A stretch of DNA of 64,000 nucleotides from Halapricum desulfuricans (lineage in GTDB: Archaea; Halobacteriota; Halobacteria; Halobacteriales; Haloarculaceae). Below are positions 32,000-41,760 of this stretch, piece after piece; position 1 is the first letter of the stretch; every line of letters begins with the position of its first letter. The stretch spans positions 372,001 through 436,000 of the forward strand of contig NZ_CP064791.1 in the NCBI RefSeq assembly GCF_017094465.1, written 5' to 3'. A program made the translations under genes and the position numbers. A model generated the notes under the pieces. The model had not been told where the DNA came from, made no database searches, and saw nothing but the letters and a program-made list of their open reading frames with translations.

Positions 32000-32215
32000 T
32001 TAGAACACGTACTCGTCGTCGTGGCCCATCATCCCGTCGTCTTCCAGTCCGGGCTCCTCGTCTTCGTCGATCGGCCCGCTGGTTTTGTACGCTTTCAGTC
32101 CTGTCGAGAGCAGGTCTTCGATCGCTTCCTCGCGGTTGAGGAACTCGCCTTTCTCGACGAGCTGGGCGATCTGCATCTCCAGGTGCTCCGGTACGTTGAT
32201 CTCTACTTTCGCCAT
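32000..32215 (-). CDS. CopG-like ribbon-helix-helix small protein (DUF7120 type)
   Basis: The 71-residue protein has an N-terminal strand (AKVEINVPEHL), two helices (MQIAQLVEKGEFLNREEAIEDLLSTG region), then a D/E-rich tail ending GMMGHDDEYVF. The first 45 residues are typical of RHH transcription factors of the CopG/MetJ kind. The acidic tail with methionines is a feature of this haloarchaeal family. No toxin-like partner adjoins it. A TATA-like GCTTAAATGC lies 28 bases before the ATG. Confidence 0.8.
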   Translation of the reverse strand: MAKVEINVPEHLEMQIAQLVEKGEFLNREEAIEDLLSTGLKAYKTSGPIDEDEEPGLEDDGMMGHDDEYVF

Positions 32216-32242
32216 CTGACTGTTCCCCGCTTCGCCTGAGGG

Positions 32243-32252
32243 GCATTTAAGC
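32243..32252 (-). promoter_or_regulatory. TATA box for the CopG-like gene
   Basis: The minus-strand GCTTAAATGC lies 28 bases before the ATG at 32215, a typical leaderless arrangement. Confidence 0.5.
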
Positions 32253-32394
32253 TTGACGGGGTTCTAGGATCGCTCGGACGGCTGTTACCACCCTCCACTC
32301 ACGGCGTTTTCACCGTCCGCCGCTGGTCGCTCAGCTCCGGCCCCGTGAACCCTTGCCCCAACGCTGATACCGTTCTTACTCGAATCGGAGTGGT

Positions 32395-33369
32395 ATGGAG
32401 TATACCACTCTCGGGAGCACGGGGATGTCCGTGAGCAAGATCGCACTGGGCTGTATGAGCTTCGGGACCGGCGAACCCTGGATGCTCGATGGCGACGACG
32501 CGCGCGAGCTGATCGAGCGAGCCATCGATCTGGGCGTGAACTTCTTCGACACTGCCAACGTCTACTCGAACGGTGAGAGCGAGGCAATTCTCGGCGACGT
32601 GCTGGGCGAGTACGATCGCGACGAGCAGGTCGTCGCCACCAAGGTCCGCTTTTCCTACGGCGAATCCCATCCGAATGCCGACGGCCTTTCCCGGAAGACG
32701 ATCGAACAGGAACTCCAACACAGCCTCGATCGGCTCGGTATGGAGACGATCGACCTCTATCAGACCCACCGCGTCGACCCGGAGACGCCCATCGAGACGA
32801 CCCTGCGAACGATGGACGATCTGATCTCACGGGGGAAGATTCGCCATATCGGAACCTCCTCGATGTGGGCCCACCAGCTGGCCGAGCGACTGCGGACGGC
32901 CGAACGGCTCGACCTGCCCCGCTTCGAGACGATGCAAAACCACTACCACCCCGCCTATCGGGAGGACGAGCGTGACCTTCTGCCGATCACCGAACGAGAA
33001 AACATGGGCGTAATTCCGTGGGGGCCGCTCGGACAGGGCTTTCTCGCACGGCCGTTCGATCGACTCGAGGCGACCGAGCGTGGCGATCCCGAGAATTACC
33101 ACAACCCCACCCCCGAGTACGTCGAGGGCGGCGGCAAGGAGATCAACGAGCGCGTTCAGGAACTGGCCGAAGAGAAAGGCGTCACGATGGCACAGATCGC
33201 GCTGGCCTGGCAGTTCGAAAACGAATACGTCACCGCTCCGATCGTCGGCACGACGAGTATCCAACACCTCGAAGAGGCCGTCGAAGCCCTGGAGATCGAT
33301 CTGACCGACTCGGAGATGAACTATCTGGACGCCCCCTACGAGCCACAACCGGTGATGGCGATCGACTGA
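32395..33369 (+). CDS. Aldo/keto reductase (second)
   Basis: This 324-residue AKR has a visible tetrad: Asp and Tyr in FFDTANVYSNGESE, Lys in VATKVRF, His in LYQTHRVD. The C-terminal TTSIQHLEEAVEALEI segment binds NADPH. It belongs to the YajO/potassium-channel-beta-like group by its MEYTTLGSTGMSVSKI start, unlike the gene at 18455. It is upstream of the glycerol-phosphate genes, but separated by a 370-base gap, so co-transcription is not supported. Confidence 0.9.
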   Translation: MEYTTLGSTGMSVSKIALGCMSFGTGEPWMLDGDDARELIERAIDLGVNFFDTANVYSNGESEAILGDVLGEYDRDEQVVATKVRFSYGESHPNADGLSRKTIEQELQHSLDRLGMETIDLYQTHRVDPETPIETTLRTMDDLISRGKIRHIGTSSMWAHQLAERLRTAERLDLPRFETMQNHYHPAYREDERDLLPITERENMGVIPWGPLGQGFLARPFDRLEATERGDPENYHNPTPEYVEGGGKEINERVQELAEEKGVTMAQIALAWQFENEYVTAPIVGTTSIQHLEEAVEALEIDLTDSEMNYLDAPYEPQPVMAID

Positions 33370-33741
33370 CCTCGGTGACCGCCGGCCGTGACACGCTGAA
33401 AACGGCCGCCATCTCGTGTCGTATACCCCATGGACTGGCAGCAGACAGTCTAGTGCTGTTGTCCACAACTACGTCCCGTCTCTGTTGGAGGCTGTTGTGA
33501 TGACTGTCGCCATTCGCCACGAAGATGGTCCGATAGCGTGGTTGTGTACTATTCAGACACAACCACTCTGGCCGTGATCGGAGATAACTCAACAATCGGC
33601 CGACGAAACGCCGAAAATACTCTTTGCGCGATCTCTTGCCCCTACGAAACAGTCGATTATGTTCAATACAATTCTTTACCACTAACTGGGGTAGCGCACG
33701 TAAACTAAAGTGGGGTGATTACCAAGCCCCGACGAGAACCG
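33370..33741. other. Upstream region of the glp operon
   Basis: This 372-base gap has no gene I can support. It is AT-richer from about 33600 on and contains a perfect hairpin at 33538-33566. A TATA-like GTAAACTAAAG lies near 33701-33711, about 30 bases before the glpA ATG. Glycerol-dependent control sites are expected here, but none can be identified by sequence alone. Confidence 0.45.
33538..33566. repeat. Perfect 10-bp inverted repeat before glpA
   Basis: GTGGTTGTGT (33538-33547) and ACACAACCAC (33557-33566) flank a 9-base spacer. It could be an operator or an end-of-transcript structure for the preceding aldo/keto reductase. It is about 175 bases upstream of the glpA start. Confidence 0.45.
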
Positions 33742-35436
33742 ATGAGTGAACCATCGACGATTGTCATCGGGGGCGGCGCGACCGGCGTCGGGACCGCCCG
33801 CGATCTCGCGATGCGCGGGATCGACGTGACCCTCCTGGAGAAGGGGAACCTGACCCACGGGACGTCCGGCCGGATGCACGGGATGCTCCACAGCGGTGGC
33901 CGGTACGCCGTCACGGACCAGCACAGCGCGGAAGACTGCATGACGGAGAATCGGATCCTCCGGGACATCGCCTCTCACTGCGTCGAGATGACCGGCGGCC
34001 TGTTCGTCCAGATGCCCGAGGACGACGACGAGTACTTCCAGCAGAAACTAGAGGGGTGCCGTGAGTGCGACATTCCCGCCGAGGTACTGTCCGCCGAGGA
34101 GGTTCTGGAGATGGAGCCGTACCTCTCGGAGGACCTCGAACGAGCGATACACGTGCCGGACGGGGCGATCGACCCCTTCCGTCTCTGTGTCGCAAACGCC
34201 GTCAGCGCGGAGAACCACGGAGCCCGGATCGAGACCCACTCGGAAGTGACCGATCTCCTGACCGAGGACGGCGAGGTCGTCGGCGTCGAGGTCGAGCACA
34301 AGTCCGGTTCGGGGAGCCGTGTCCACGGCGCTGCCGGCGAAACCGAGGAGATCTACGCCGACCACGTCGTCAACGCCGCGGGGGCGTGGGCCGGCGAGAT
34401 CGGCGCGATGGCCGGCGTCGACGTCGAGGTCATTCCGTCGAAAGGCGTCATGACGATCATGAACGTCCGACAGGTCGACATGGTGATCAACCGCTGCAAG
34501 CCCCGGGGCAACGCCGACATCATCGTCCCCCACGAGACGACGGCGATCCTCGGGACGACTGACGAAGAGGTCGAGGACCCGGAGGACTTTCCCGAGGAGA
34601 AAACGGAGGTCGACTTCCTCATCGAGGAGATGTCGAAGATGGCGCCGATCCTTGAGGAGTCCAGAACGCTGCGTTCGTACTGGGGGGTCCGCCCGCTGTA
34701 CGAGCCGCCGGGAACTGGGACTGAAGATACCGAGCAGGTCACGCGAGACTACTTCCTGCTCGACCACACCGAACGCGACGGGCTCGACGGCCTCTCGACG
34801 ATCGTCGGCGGCAAGTTCGTCACCTACCGGAAGATGGCCGAGGCCACCGCCGATCACGTCTGTGAGCTGCTCGGCGTCGACGCCGAGTGTCGGACCGCCG
34901 ACGAACCGCTTCCGGGTAGTGAAGACGGGGCGATCCTCTCGGACGCGATGGACCGCTACGGCCTGCGGTCGCCGCTGGCCCGACGCAACAAACAGCGACT
35001 CGGCAGCCGATACGACGACGTGCTTTCGGGGGCCGACCCCAATCCCGTCGTCTGTGACTGCGAGGGCGTGACCCGCGCCGAGGTCCAGGACGCCATCGAG
35101 AGCGCCGGCACTGACCTCAACTCGGTGCGCCAGCAGACCCGCGCGTCGATGGGGACCTGCCAGGGGGGGAACTGTTCGCATCGACTCGCCGCGGAGCTCC
35201 ATCCCGAGTACGGCGAGGCGGCCGCTCGGGCCGCGCTCGAAGAACTGTACCAGGAGCGCTGGAAGGGCCAGCGCCACGCCCTCTGGGGCGAGCAACTGGA
35301 TCAGGCGACGCTCAACCACGCGCTGCACGCGAGTACGATGAACCGCGATCGCGACCCCACAGACGTCAGCGTCGACTTCGAGTCGTTCGACGCTGGTCGT
35401 GCCGTGGCCGACGGGGGTGAGTCCGATGGCGATTGA
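33742..35436 (+). CDS. glpA: Anaerobic glycerol-3-phosphate dehydrogenase subunit A
   Basis: GlpA is the FAD-containing catalytic subunit that oxidizes glycerol-3-phosphate to dihydroxyacetone phosphate, passing electrons through GlpB/GlpC to menaquinone. The 564-residue protein has the FAD motif [19 protein letters not shown] at the N-terminus and [17 protein letters not shown] (about 43-59). Its C-terminal extension has cysteines ([13 protein letters not shown] and [12 protein letters not shown]) matching the [2Fe-2S]-like BFD domain of the anaerobic form. The ATG at 33742 removes a leader-like N-tail. glpB overlaps by 11 bases. Confidence 0.94.
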   Translation: MSEPSTIVIGGGATGVGTARDLAMRGIDVTLLEKGNLTHGTSGRMHGMLHSGGRYAVTDQHSAEDCMTENRILRDIASHCVEMTGGLFVQMPEDDDEYFQQKLEGCRECDIPAEVLSAEEVLEMEPYLSEDLERAIHVPDGAIDPFRLCVANAVSAENHGARIETHSEVTDLLTEDGEVVGVEVEHKSGSGSRVHGAAGETEEIYADHVVNAAGAWAGEIGAMAGVDVEVIPSKGVMTIMNVRQVDMVINRCKPRGNADIIVPHETTAILGTTDEEVEDPEDFPEEKTEVDFLIEEMSKMAPILEESRTLRSYWGVRPLYEPPGTGTEDTEQVTRDYFLLDHTERDGLDGLSTIVGGKFVTYRKMAEATADHVCELLGVDAECRTADEPLPGSEDGAILSDAMDRYGLRSPLARRNKQRLGSRYDDVLSGADPNPVVCDCEGVTRAEVQDAIESAGTDLNSVRQQTRASMGTCQGGNCSHRLAAELHPEYGEAAARAALEELYQERWKGQRHALWGEQLDQATLNHALHASTMNRDRDPTDVSVDFESFDAGRAVADGGESDGD

Positions 35437-36688
35437 AGACGACGTGCTGGTGATCGGTGGCGGTATCGCCGGTCTCACGAGCGCCATCGCGGCCGCGGAG
35501 ACGGGCGCACGCACGCGGCTGGTCACCTACAAGCAGAGCACGCTCGGGAACGCGAGCGGTCTCGTCGACGTGCTCGGCTACGCACCGGGCGACGACGCGC
35601 CGCGTGCCGATCCGTACGACGCGCTCGCGGAACTCCCCGCCGAGCATCCCTACAGCAAGGTCGGGGCCGACGCCGTCCGCGAGGGGCTGGCGCTGTTCGA
35701 CGATGCCGTCGGGGACGACTACCTCGGGAACCACTCGGAGGCGAACGCGCTGGTAGCGACCCACGCCGGCTCGGTCAAACCGACGGCACGATACCCGCGC
35801 TCGGCCGCCCCGGGACTCGTCAGCGACGACCGGGACATGCTGCTTGTCGGCATCGACAGCGTCACCGGCTTCGACGCGCCGATGGCCGCCGACCACCTGT
35901 CGGCCGCCGGCGTCCCCTTCGACGTGCGCGGCGAGACTGTCCGCTTCCCCAAATCGTTCCCGCAGGACGCGGACGTGACCCGCTACGCCCGGGCACTCGA
36001 TCGCGACGAGTCGGTCGACGACGGGACCGTTCGGGAAGTGCTTGCCGACCGCGTCGAGGCCGTCCTCGAAGACGAGCGCCGCGTCGGCTTCCCGGCGGTG
36101 CTGGGCGACTCTCGTCACGAGGTCGTCCGGACGGAGTTACAGGACCGGCTCGGCGTCGACGTCTTCGAAGTGCCCACCGGGCCGCCGAGTCTCCCGGGAT
36201 TGCGGCTGGAAGACGCCCTCTACGACGCGGCCGAGGACGCCGGCGTCCGGATCACGTCGGGCAACCCGATCGTCGACTACGATGCCGACGGCGGCCGGGT
36301 CGAACAGGTGCTCATGGACCGGATGGGCTCGGAGGTTGCCTACGAGGCCCAGCAGTACGTGCTGGCGACTGGCGGCCCCGTCGGCGGTGGGATCGAGTCC
36401 GACCGGGGCGGCGTCGAGGAGTCGATCTTCGGCCTGCCGGTCGAGCACCCCGACGACCGCTACGAGTGGTTCGAGGACGACGTCTGGGGCGATCACGCCT
36501 ACACCGAGTTCGGCGTCTCCGTCGACGAGGACCTGCGCCCGGTCGCGGGCGAGGACGCACAGTTCGAGAACCTTCGTGCCGCCGGCAACGTGATCGGCGG
36601 CTACGACTTCGCCACCGAGAAATCCGGCAGTGGCGTCTCGCTGGCCACAGGGTACGTGGCCGGCAGTGAGGCAGGTGAGTTGATATGA
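35426..36688 (+). CDS. glpB: Anaerobic glycerol-3-phosphate dehydrogenase subunit B
   Basis: The 420-residue second flavin subunit begins with [19 protein letters not shown]. It has the [18 protein letters not shown] segment near residue 34 and a C-terminal FAD-site [23 protein letters not shown]. GlpB transfers electrons from GlpA to the Fe-S subunit. It overlaps glpA by 11 bases and glpC by 4 (ATGA), so the three are coupled. Confidence 0.93.
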   Translation: MAIEDDVLVIGGGIAGLTSAIAAAETGARTRLVTYKQSTLGNASGLVDVLGYAPGDDAPRADPYDALAELPAEHPYSKVGADAVREGLALFDDAVGDDYLGNHSEANALVATHAGSVKPTARYPRSAAPGLVSDDRDMLLVGIDSVTGFDAPMAADHLSAAGVPFDVRGETVRFPKSFPQDADVTRYARALDRDESVDDGTVREVLADRVEAVLEDERRVGFPAVLGDSRHEVVRTELQDRLGVDVFEVPTGPPSLPGLRLEDALYDAAEDAGVRITSGNPIVDYDADGGRVEQVLMDRMGSEVAYEAQQYVLATGGPVGGGIESDRGGVEESIFGLPVEHPDDRYEWFEDDVWGDHAYTEFGVSVDEDLRPVAGEDAQFENLRAAGNVIGGYDFATEKSGSGVSLATGYVAGSEAGELI

Positions 36689-38010
36689 GCAAACAAGCAG
36701 AATCCGAGACGTTCGATCCCGTGGATCTGTTCCCGGACGCGACGGAGATGGACCTCCGTCCGGGAGTCGACAAGTGTGACAAGAACAGCAACTGCGAGAC
36801 GGTCTGTCCGGTTGCGGAAGTCAACGAGGACTTCCCGGGGCCGAAGTTCCAGGGGCCCGAACAGTGGCGGCTCACCCGCAAGGGCGACATCGAGTTCGAC
36901 GAGTCCGTCGACAAGTGTCTGAACTGCATGCGGTGTGATACCGCCTGTACGAACGACGTGCCGCTGGGGCAGATGCACAACGTCGCCCGGGCGAACTACG
37001 TCGACAACCAGATGAGCCACGCCTCCCGGGAGTTCCTCCGCAACAAGATGCTGGCCAACTACGGCACGCTGGGGAAACTCGGGAGTATGATGCCCCGGAT
37101 CTCGAACGCCGTCTTCGGGCTCGGGGCGACGCGCTGGCTCAACGAGAAGCTGCTCGGCTTCCCGAGCGAGCGCTCGTTCCCCGATTTCGCAACCCAGACG
37201 TTCCGCGGCTGGTGGAGCGACCGCGGCGGCGACGCCACCTCGGCCGAACGGGCTCGCGAAGCCCGCGAGGCACGCGGCGAGACCGGCGAGGACAAGAAGG
37301 TCGCGTTCTTCCACGGCTGTTACGCCAACTACCACCAGACCGAGGTCGCCAAGTCGATGGTCCGGCTCTACGAGTCGCTGGGCTACGAGATCGCGGTGCC
37401 CGAACAGAGCTGCTGTGGCACGCCGATGTTCGCGAACGGGATGCTTGAGGACGCCCGCGGGGTCGCCGAGGGCAACGTCGACACCTTCGGCGCGCTCGTT
37501 GAGGACGGCTACGATCTGATCGCGACCTGCACCTCCTGTTCGATGGCCCTGCGCAAGGAGTACCCCGAACTGTTCGACATCGACGGGGTCGACGAGGTCG
37601 CCGCACACATGTTCGACGCGGTCGAGTACCTCCGGGTCAACGAGGACCTCGAAGCCGAACTCGCCGGTGCCGACGTCGACTTCCCGGCGATGACCTACCA
37701 CGCCCCCTGTCACGGCGAGGTCATGGGCGTCGAGGGGATCGTCACCGAACTCCTCGCGGACGTCGACGGCGTCGAACTCGACGACACGGGCGACGTCTGC
37801 TGTGGCCTGGCCGGCACGTACGGCTGGAAAGACGAGAAGTACGACGACTCGATGGAGATCGGCGCGGAGATGTTCGAGGCCTTCGAGGAGGCCCCGGGCG
37901 AGGTCGCGCTGACGGAGTGTCCGATGTGCAGCGCCCAGATCGAACACGGCACCGGATACGAGGTCAAACACCCGATGCAACTCCTCGAGACGGCGCTGGT
38001 GGAGTCGTAG
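36685..38010 (+). CDS. glpC: Anaerobic glycerol-3-phosphate dehydrogenase subunit C
   Basis: The 441-residue iron-sulfur subunit anchors the complex and reduces menaquinone. It has two [4Fe-4S] motifs near the N-terminus (CDKNSNCETVCP, about 32-43, and CLNCMRCDTACT, about 75-86). Two CCG-type cysteine domains follow in the C-terminal half (CCGTPM near residue 238; CCGLAGTYGW near 372). No glycerol kinase gene is nearby. The link to menA-menC-menE is functional, not positional. Confidence 0.92.
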   Translation: MSKQAESETFDPVDLFPDATEMDLRPGVDKCDKNSNCETVCPVAEVNEDFPGPKFQGPEQWRLTRKGDIEFDESVDKCLNCMRCDTACTNDVPLGQMHNVARANYVDNQMSHASREFLRNKMLANYGTLGKLGSMMPRISNAVFGLGATRWLNEKLLGFPSERSFPDFATQTFRGWWSDRGGDATSAERAREAREARGETGEDKKVAFFHGCYANYHQTEVAKSMVRLYESLGYEIAVPEQSCCGTPMFANGMLEDARGVAEGNVDTFGALVEDGYDLIATCTSCSMALRKEYPELFDIDGVDEVAAHMFDAVEYLRVNEDLEAELAGADVDFPAMTYHAPCHGEVMGVEGIVTELLADVDGVELDDTGDVCCGLAGTYGWKDEKYDDSMEIGAEMFEAFEEAPGEVALTECPMCSAQIEHGTGYEVKHPMQLLETALVES

Positions 38011-38015
38011 CCCCG

Positions 38016-39023
38016 TCAGGACTCGCTGCGATAATCACTCAGGTGCGGATGGCGCTCGTCGGCCAGCAACGTACCGACCTCGGCCAGTAGCCCCACCACG
38101 ACGGGACCGGCGATGACGCCGACGACGCCGATCGAGAGGATGCCACCGACGAAGCCGATGAAGTAGAGGCTCCCCGGCATCTTTGCCGTGAGCGCGGCCA
38201 GCTGCGGTCGGATGAGCGCGTCGGGCAGAAATCCGATCAGGACGAGTCCGAGCACGGTGACCACGATCGCGCCGGTCGTGTTCCCGGCGGCGACCTCGAA
38301 CCCGGCGATCGCCACCACGAGCACGCTCGGCCCGATGATCGGAACGAACTGGAGGATCCCGCTGACGACTGCCAGCGAGAACGCCGGTTCGTATCCGAGT
38401 GCCCAGAACAGGACGAACGCGACGAGAAACGTCCCGAGCGAGGTCGCCGCCTGGAGCACGTAGATCGCGTACAGCGTCGCTCGCAGCCGCTCGTGCAAGG
38501 CCATCACGACGCCGTGATACTCCCGAGGGATCGGACGCAACAGCGCGCTGGTGACCTCGTCCGATTTGACCAGCAGCGCGTACACCAGCAGCACGAACAG
38601 GAAGAACTTGAATCCCAGCGCCGGTGTCGAGCCGGCGATCGAGATCGCAAGCGACTCACCGACTTCTGCGGCCTGTGAACTGATTTCCCCCAAGGTGAGC
38701 GTGTAGGTCATCCCCGCGCCCTCGAGGGTCACCTCGTCCGGCACCGTCTCCAACAACGCGGTCAGATCGCTCCGTCGCACGTAGAGGACGATCACGACCG
38801 GCAACACGACCAGCGCAACCGCGACGAACGCCAGGGTCGTGCTCACTGCTGCCGCCGTTCGCCGCCCGAATCCACGATCGACGAGTCCCTCCCGGAGTGG
38901 ATAGAGCACGTACGCGACCGTGATCGCGAAGAATATCGTGCCGAACACGGCTCCCAGGATGACTGTCGACAACGCTCCCAACACCACCAGCAATCCTGCC
39001 AGGACCGTCACGCGTCGGACCAT
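38016..39023 (-). CDS. AI-2E family transporter
   Basis: The 335-residue membrane protein has about eight hydrophobic segments with the PerM/AI-2E layout, including a long soluble segment after the third helix and the closing GVVGVIAGPVVVGLLAEV. Family members are permeases or sodium-related antiporters, and a role in autoinducer export is not certain. The ATG at 39023 was preferred to 39062 because a TATA-like GGTTTAGTC lies about 25 bases upstream of it. Confidence 0.8.
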   Translation of the reverse strand: MVRRVTVLAGLLVVLGALSTVILGAVFGTIFFAITVAYVLYPLREGLVDRGFGRRTAAAVSTTLAFVAVALVVLPVVIVLYVRRSDLTALLETVPDEVTLEGAGMTYTLTLGEISSQAAEVGESLAISIAGSTPALGFKFFLFVLLVYALLVKSDEVTSALLRPIPREYHGVVMALHERLRATLYAIYVLQAATSLGTFLVAFVLFWALGYEPAFSLAVVSGILQFVPIIGPSVLVVAIAGFEVAAGNTTGAIVVTVLGLVLIGFLPDALIRPQLAALTAKMPGSLYFIGFVGGILSIGVVGVIAGPVVVGLLAEVGTLLADERHPHLSDYRSES

Positions 39024-39163
39024 ACCGTCCGTTTCGCCAGACCGGACTAAACCGTTTTCCACCCAATCCCGGATTATCGACCATGAAGGTATCAGATTTG
39101 AGACAAAATATCCCCGTATATCGAGGGGGAACGTTTTCCAGTACTGGGATGCATAGCAGAGAT

Positions 39164-39799
39164 ATGGAATCAGAACAGCAGGGTCTCGGTGGTGACCACT
39201 CTATTGTCGAACTCGAACCGGACGACCTCGGTGGCTACGAGCTGTTCGTCACGCTCGGTCGATTGGTGACGCCCCGACCGGTCGGGTGGATCTCGACGAC
39301 GAGCGAGGACGGTCAGGACAACGTCGCACCCTACAGTTTCGTGACGCCCGCGTCCGTCGACCCGCCCGTCGTGGTCTTTACCGCCACCGACCACCAGGAC
39401 GGGACGATGAAAGACACCGCGCGCAACGCCATCGACACCGGCGAGTTCGTCTACAACGTCTTCACTGCCGGACTGCTGGAGGAGATGAACGACAGCGCCG
39501 CGGACGTCGATGTCTCGGAGTTCGAGGCCGCCGACATCAAGCACACCGAGAGTGAGGTCGTCGACCCCAAGCGCGTGGTCGGATGCCCGGCCTGGCTGGA
39601 ATGCACTGTCCGAGAGACGATGGAAATCGAGGGCACGCAGGTCATCTTCGGCGATGTCGAGCATCTGGGGATCCGCGAGGACTATCTCGACGACGCTGAT
39701 CTGCCCGATGTCGAGCACATCGAACAGCGCGTGCTCGGCCATCTCATCGACGAGCACTACACCCGGATGGAACTGCTCGAAAAGCAACAGCCGGAGTAG
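39164..39799 (+). CDS. Flavin reductase family protein (FMN-binding)
   Basis: The 211-residue protein matches the flavin reductase-like domain: LGRLVTPRPVGWISTTSEDG (near residue 28), NVAPYSFVTPASVDPP (about 47) and YNVFTAGLLEEMN (about 95). It may use FMN to reduce small molecules or supply reduced flavin to a monooxygenase. The ATG at 39164 follows two other in-frame ATGs (39083, 39149); the family start favours the shortest. It is transcribed away from the AI-2E gene. Confidence 0.85.
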   Translation: MESEQQGLGGDHSIVELEPDDLGGYELFVTLGRLVTPRPVGWISTTSEDGQDNVAPYSFVTPASVDPPVVVFTATDHQDGTMKDTARNAIDTGEFVYNVFTAGLLEEMNDSAADVDVSEFEAADIKHTESEVVDPKRVVGCPAWLECTVRETMEIEGTQVIFGDVEHLGIREDYLDDADLPDVEHIEQRVLGHLIDEHYTRMELLEKQQPE

Positions 39800-39826
39800 C
39801 CGCCCGGCAGACGGCCGGCGGCAGTC

Positions 39827-41197
39827 TCAGGTCGGCAGTCGAATCGTCACGACGGTTCCCTCCGGTTCGTTGTCCGCGACCGAGATCGTCCCGTTCGATC
39901 GGACGACGAGCTGTCTGACCAGGAAGAGCCCGACCCCGGTCCCGTGAAACAGCGGCGTCTCGTCGGCGACACCACAGAGGAGTTCGCGCTCTATCTCCGG
40001 CAGTCCCGGTCCGGTGTCGGCGATATCGATTTCGATCGCCGACTGGTCCTCCCGGACCGTCACGGACACGGTCGGATCGTCGCCGTGGCGGATCGCGTTG
40101 TCGAGCAGCTCGGCGATCGCCCGCTCGAACCCGGGAATAACCGCCGCGTGTGCCGCTTCGGGGATCTCGACTGACACGGCCGCGTCGGCGTGTGTTTCGA
40201 GCACGTCCGCACGGGCAGTCTCGACCAGGATCGTAATATCTCGTCTCGTCGTCTCGGTCGGTCCACGGAGCAATTCCGTGAGCGATCGTTCCTTCTCGGC
40301 CTGTTGCAGCAGCGAGTCGGTCCGATCGAGTATCGTCTCGACGGCGTCTTTGGCGTCGGCACGCTCCCACCGCAGCAGTTCGGCCTGCCCCTGTATCACG
40401 GTCAGCGCGTTGCGGAGATTGTGCCGCAGGATCCGTTCCAGGATCGCTAGCTGCTGGTCCCGACGCTTTCGGTCGGTCACGTCCCGTGTGAACCCCGTTA
40501 TGATGCGCTCGCCGTCGGAGCGTTCGTCGAGCAACCGGGCGTTCATCGACAGCCAGCGCTGCTGTCCGCTGGCGGTCAGTGCCCGGTATTCGAACTCCTC
40601 GACGATCCCATTTTCCAGCAGTCGGTCGAGGAACTCCGCCCGTCGCTGTGGCTCGACGTACAGGTCTTTTTCGAGGTCATTGTATGCCGCTATTGCCCCC
40701 TGCGGGCTGTCGTATCCGAGCATCGCCGCCAGCTTGTGGTTGATAGACAGCACGCGCCCGTCGGTCGTCGTTCGGAACACGCCAACTGGCGCGACTTCGA
40801 GCAGGCCCTCGGACGCTTCGAGCTTCGTCGCCGAACTCTGGGGTTCGAGCCGACAGTGCACCCGAGAGACGGCCCCGTCGGAACTCGTCTCCGGATGGAG
40901 GTCAAGGGTTATCGGCAGCGCCGTGCCGTCGCTCGCGCGAACCGCGATCGCACACGAATCGACGTCCCCGTCGGCGGCGCTGTCGAACGCGTCTTCGAAC
41001 ACGTCGCGATCTCCCCCGGACACCAGTTCGACGAACGGGCGACCAGCGATATCCACGCGATCGCGGCCGGTCAGCGCGACCCACTCGTCGTCGACAAACC
41101 GAACGGATCCGTCCGTATCGAGCGACTGAAAAGCGACGGCGACGCCGTGATCGTCCCGCTGTCGGTCACCTCTCGAATCGCATGGACGATCAGTCAT
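39827..41197 (-). CDS. PAS-domain sensor histidine kinase
   Basis: This 456-residue soluble kinase has two PAS domains (about residues 20-115 and 130-245), a dimerization helix with LRHNLRNALTVI (His near residue 255), and an ATPase domain with LLDNAIRHGD (near residue 360) and DTGPGLP (near residue 393). The motif set is the usual haloarchaeal one. A TATA-like element at about 41236-41250 (TTTTTATGTATT on the minus strand) would give a leader of about 15 bases. No response regulator is adjacent. It lies between the flavin reductase and the hydrogenase operon. Confidence 0.88.
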   Translation of the reverse strand: MTDRPCDSRGDRQRDDHGVAVAFQSLDTDGSVRFVDDEWVALTGRDRVDIAGRPFVELVSGGDRDVFEDAFDSAADGDVDSCAIAVRASDGTALPITLDLHPETSSDGAVSRVHCRLEPQSSATKLEASEGLLEVAPVGVFRTTTDGRVLSINHKLAAMLGYDSPQGAIAAYNDLEKDLYVEPQRRAEFLDRLLENGIVEEFEYRALTASGQQRWLSMNARLLDERSDGERIITGFTRDVTDRKRRDQQLAILERILRHNLRNALTVIQGQAELLRWERADAKDAVETILDRTDSLLQQAEKERSLTELLRGPTETTRRDITILVETARADVLETHADAAVSVEIPEAAHAAVIPGFERAIAELLDNAIRHGDDPTVSVTVREDQSAIEIDIADTGPGLPEIERELLCGVADETPLFHGTGVGLFLVRQLVVRSNGTISVADNEPEGTVVTIRLPT

Positions 41198-41284
41198 GCG
41201 CTACCTAGGCGTGCTCCCTGTATGAAGGTGGCGAATACATAAAAAATATCTATCAACACCGCAGACCAGCGGACTGCGGTTCGA

Positions 41285-41758
41285 TCACGCCGCCAGCAAC
41301 TGCCGTTCGATCTCCTCGCCGATATCGTCGATCAGGTCGGGCAGGGCCTCGCGGACGGGATCGGTCATCCCCTCGCCGTACTCGAATGGGTCGGCGACCT
41401 CGATTGCGTAGATCGTGATCCCGGGCATCGACTCGCCCATGGCTTCTCCGAGCGTCGTCAGCGTCCCCAGGCCGACGTTGTGGGTCGCCAGCCCGCCGCT
41501 CTCTTTGTCGGGTTCGACGGCCTGGGGATCGAAGACGTACCAGTCGCCGGGCTCGCCGTCCTCGGTCACGATCGAGTCGACGATACAGACCTGGTCGTGG
41601 CCGCTCAGCTCGTCGATGAGCATGAGCCGCCCCGAGTTCATCGTCTCGAAGGCCACATCCGGGCTGTCGAGCCGCGTCTCGAGGGCCGCAACGACCTCCA
41701 GCCCGACGATGTCGTCGCGTTTGATCTCGTTGCCGATTCCCAGTACGAGGGTGTCCAT
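41285..41758 (-). CDS. [NiFe]-hydrogenase maturation protease (for the HydL-type large subunit)
   Basis: The 157-residue endopeptidase clips the C-terminal tail from the large subunit after nickel insertion. The HybD/HyaD family start LVLGIGNEIKRDDIVG (residues 4-19) contains the metal-binding Glu/Asp, and DSIVTEDGEPGDWYVF (about 65) supplies a second acidic ligand. HNVGL (about 95) supplies the His. The gene is last in the minus-strand hydrogenase operon, 2 bases after the large-subunit gene. The start at 41758 excludes an unrelated tail upstream. Confidence 0.9.
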   Translation of the reverse strand: MDTLVLGIGNEIKRDDIVGLEVVAALETRLDSPDVAFETMNSGRLMLIDELSGHDQVCIVDSIVTEDGEPGDWYVFDPQAVEPDKESGGLATHNVGLGTLTTLGEAMGESMPGITIYAIEVADPFEYGEGMTDPVREALPDLIDDIGEEIERQLLAA

Positions 41759-41760
41759 GG

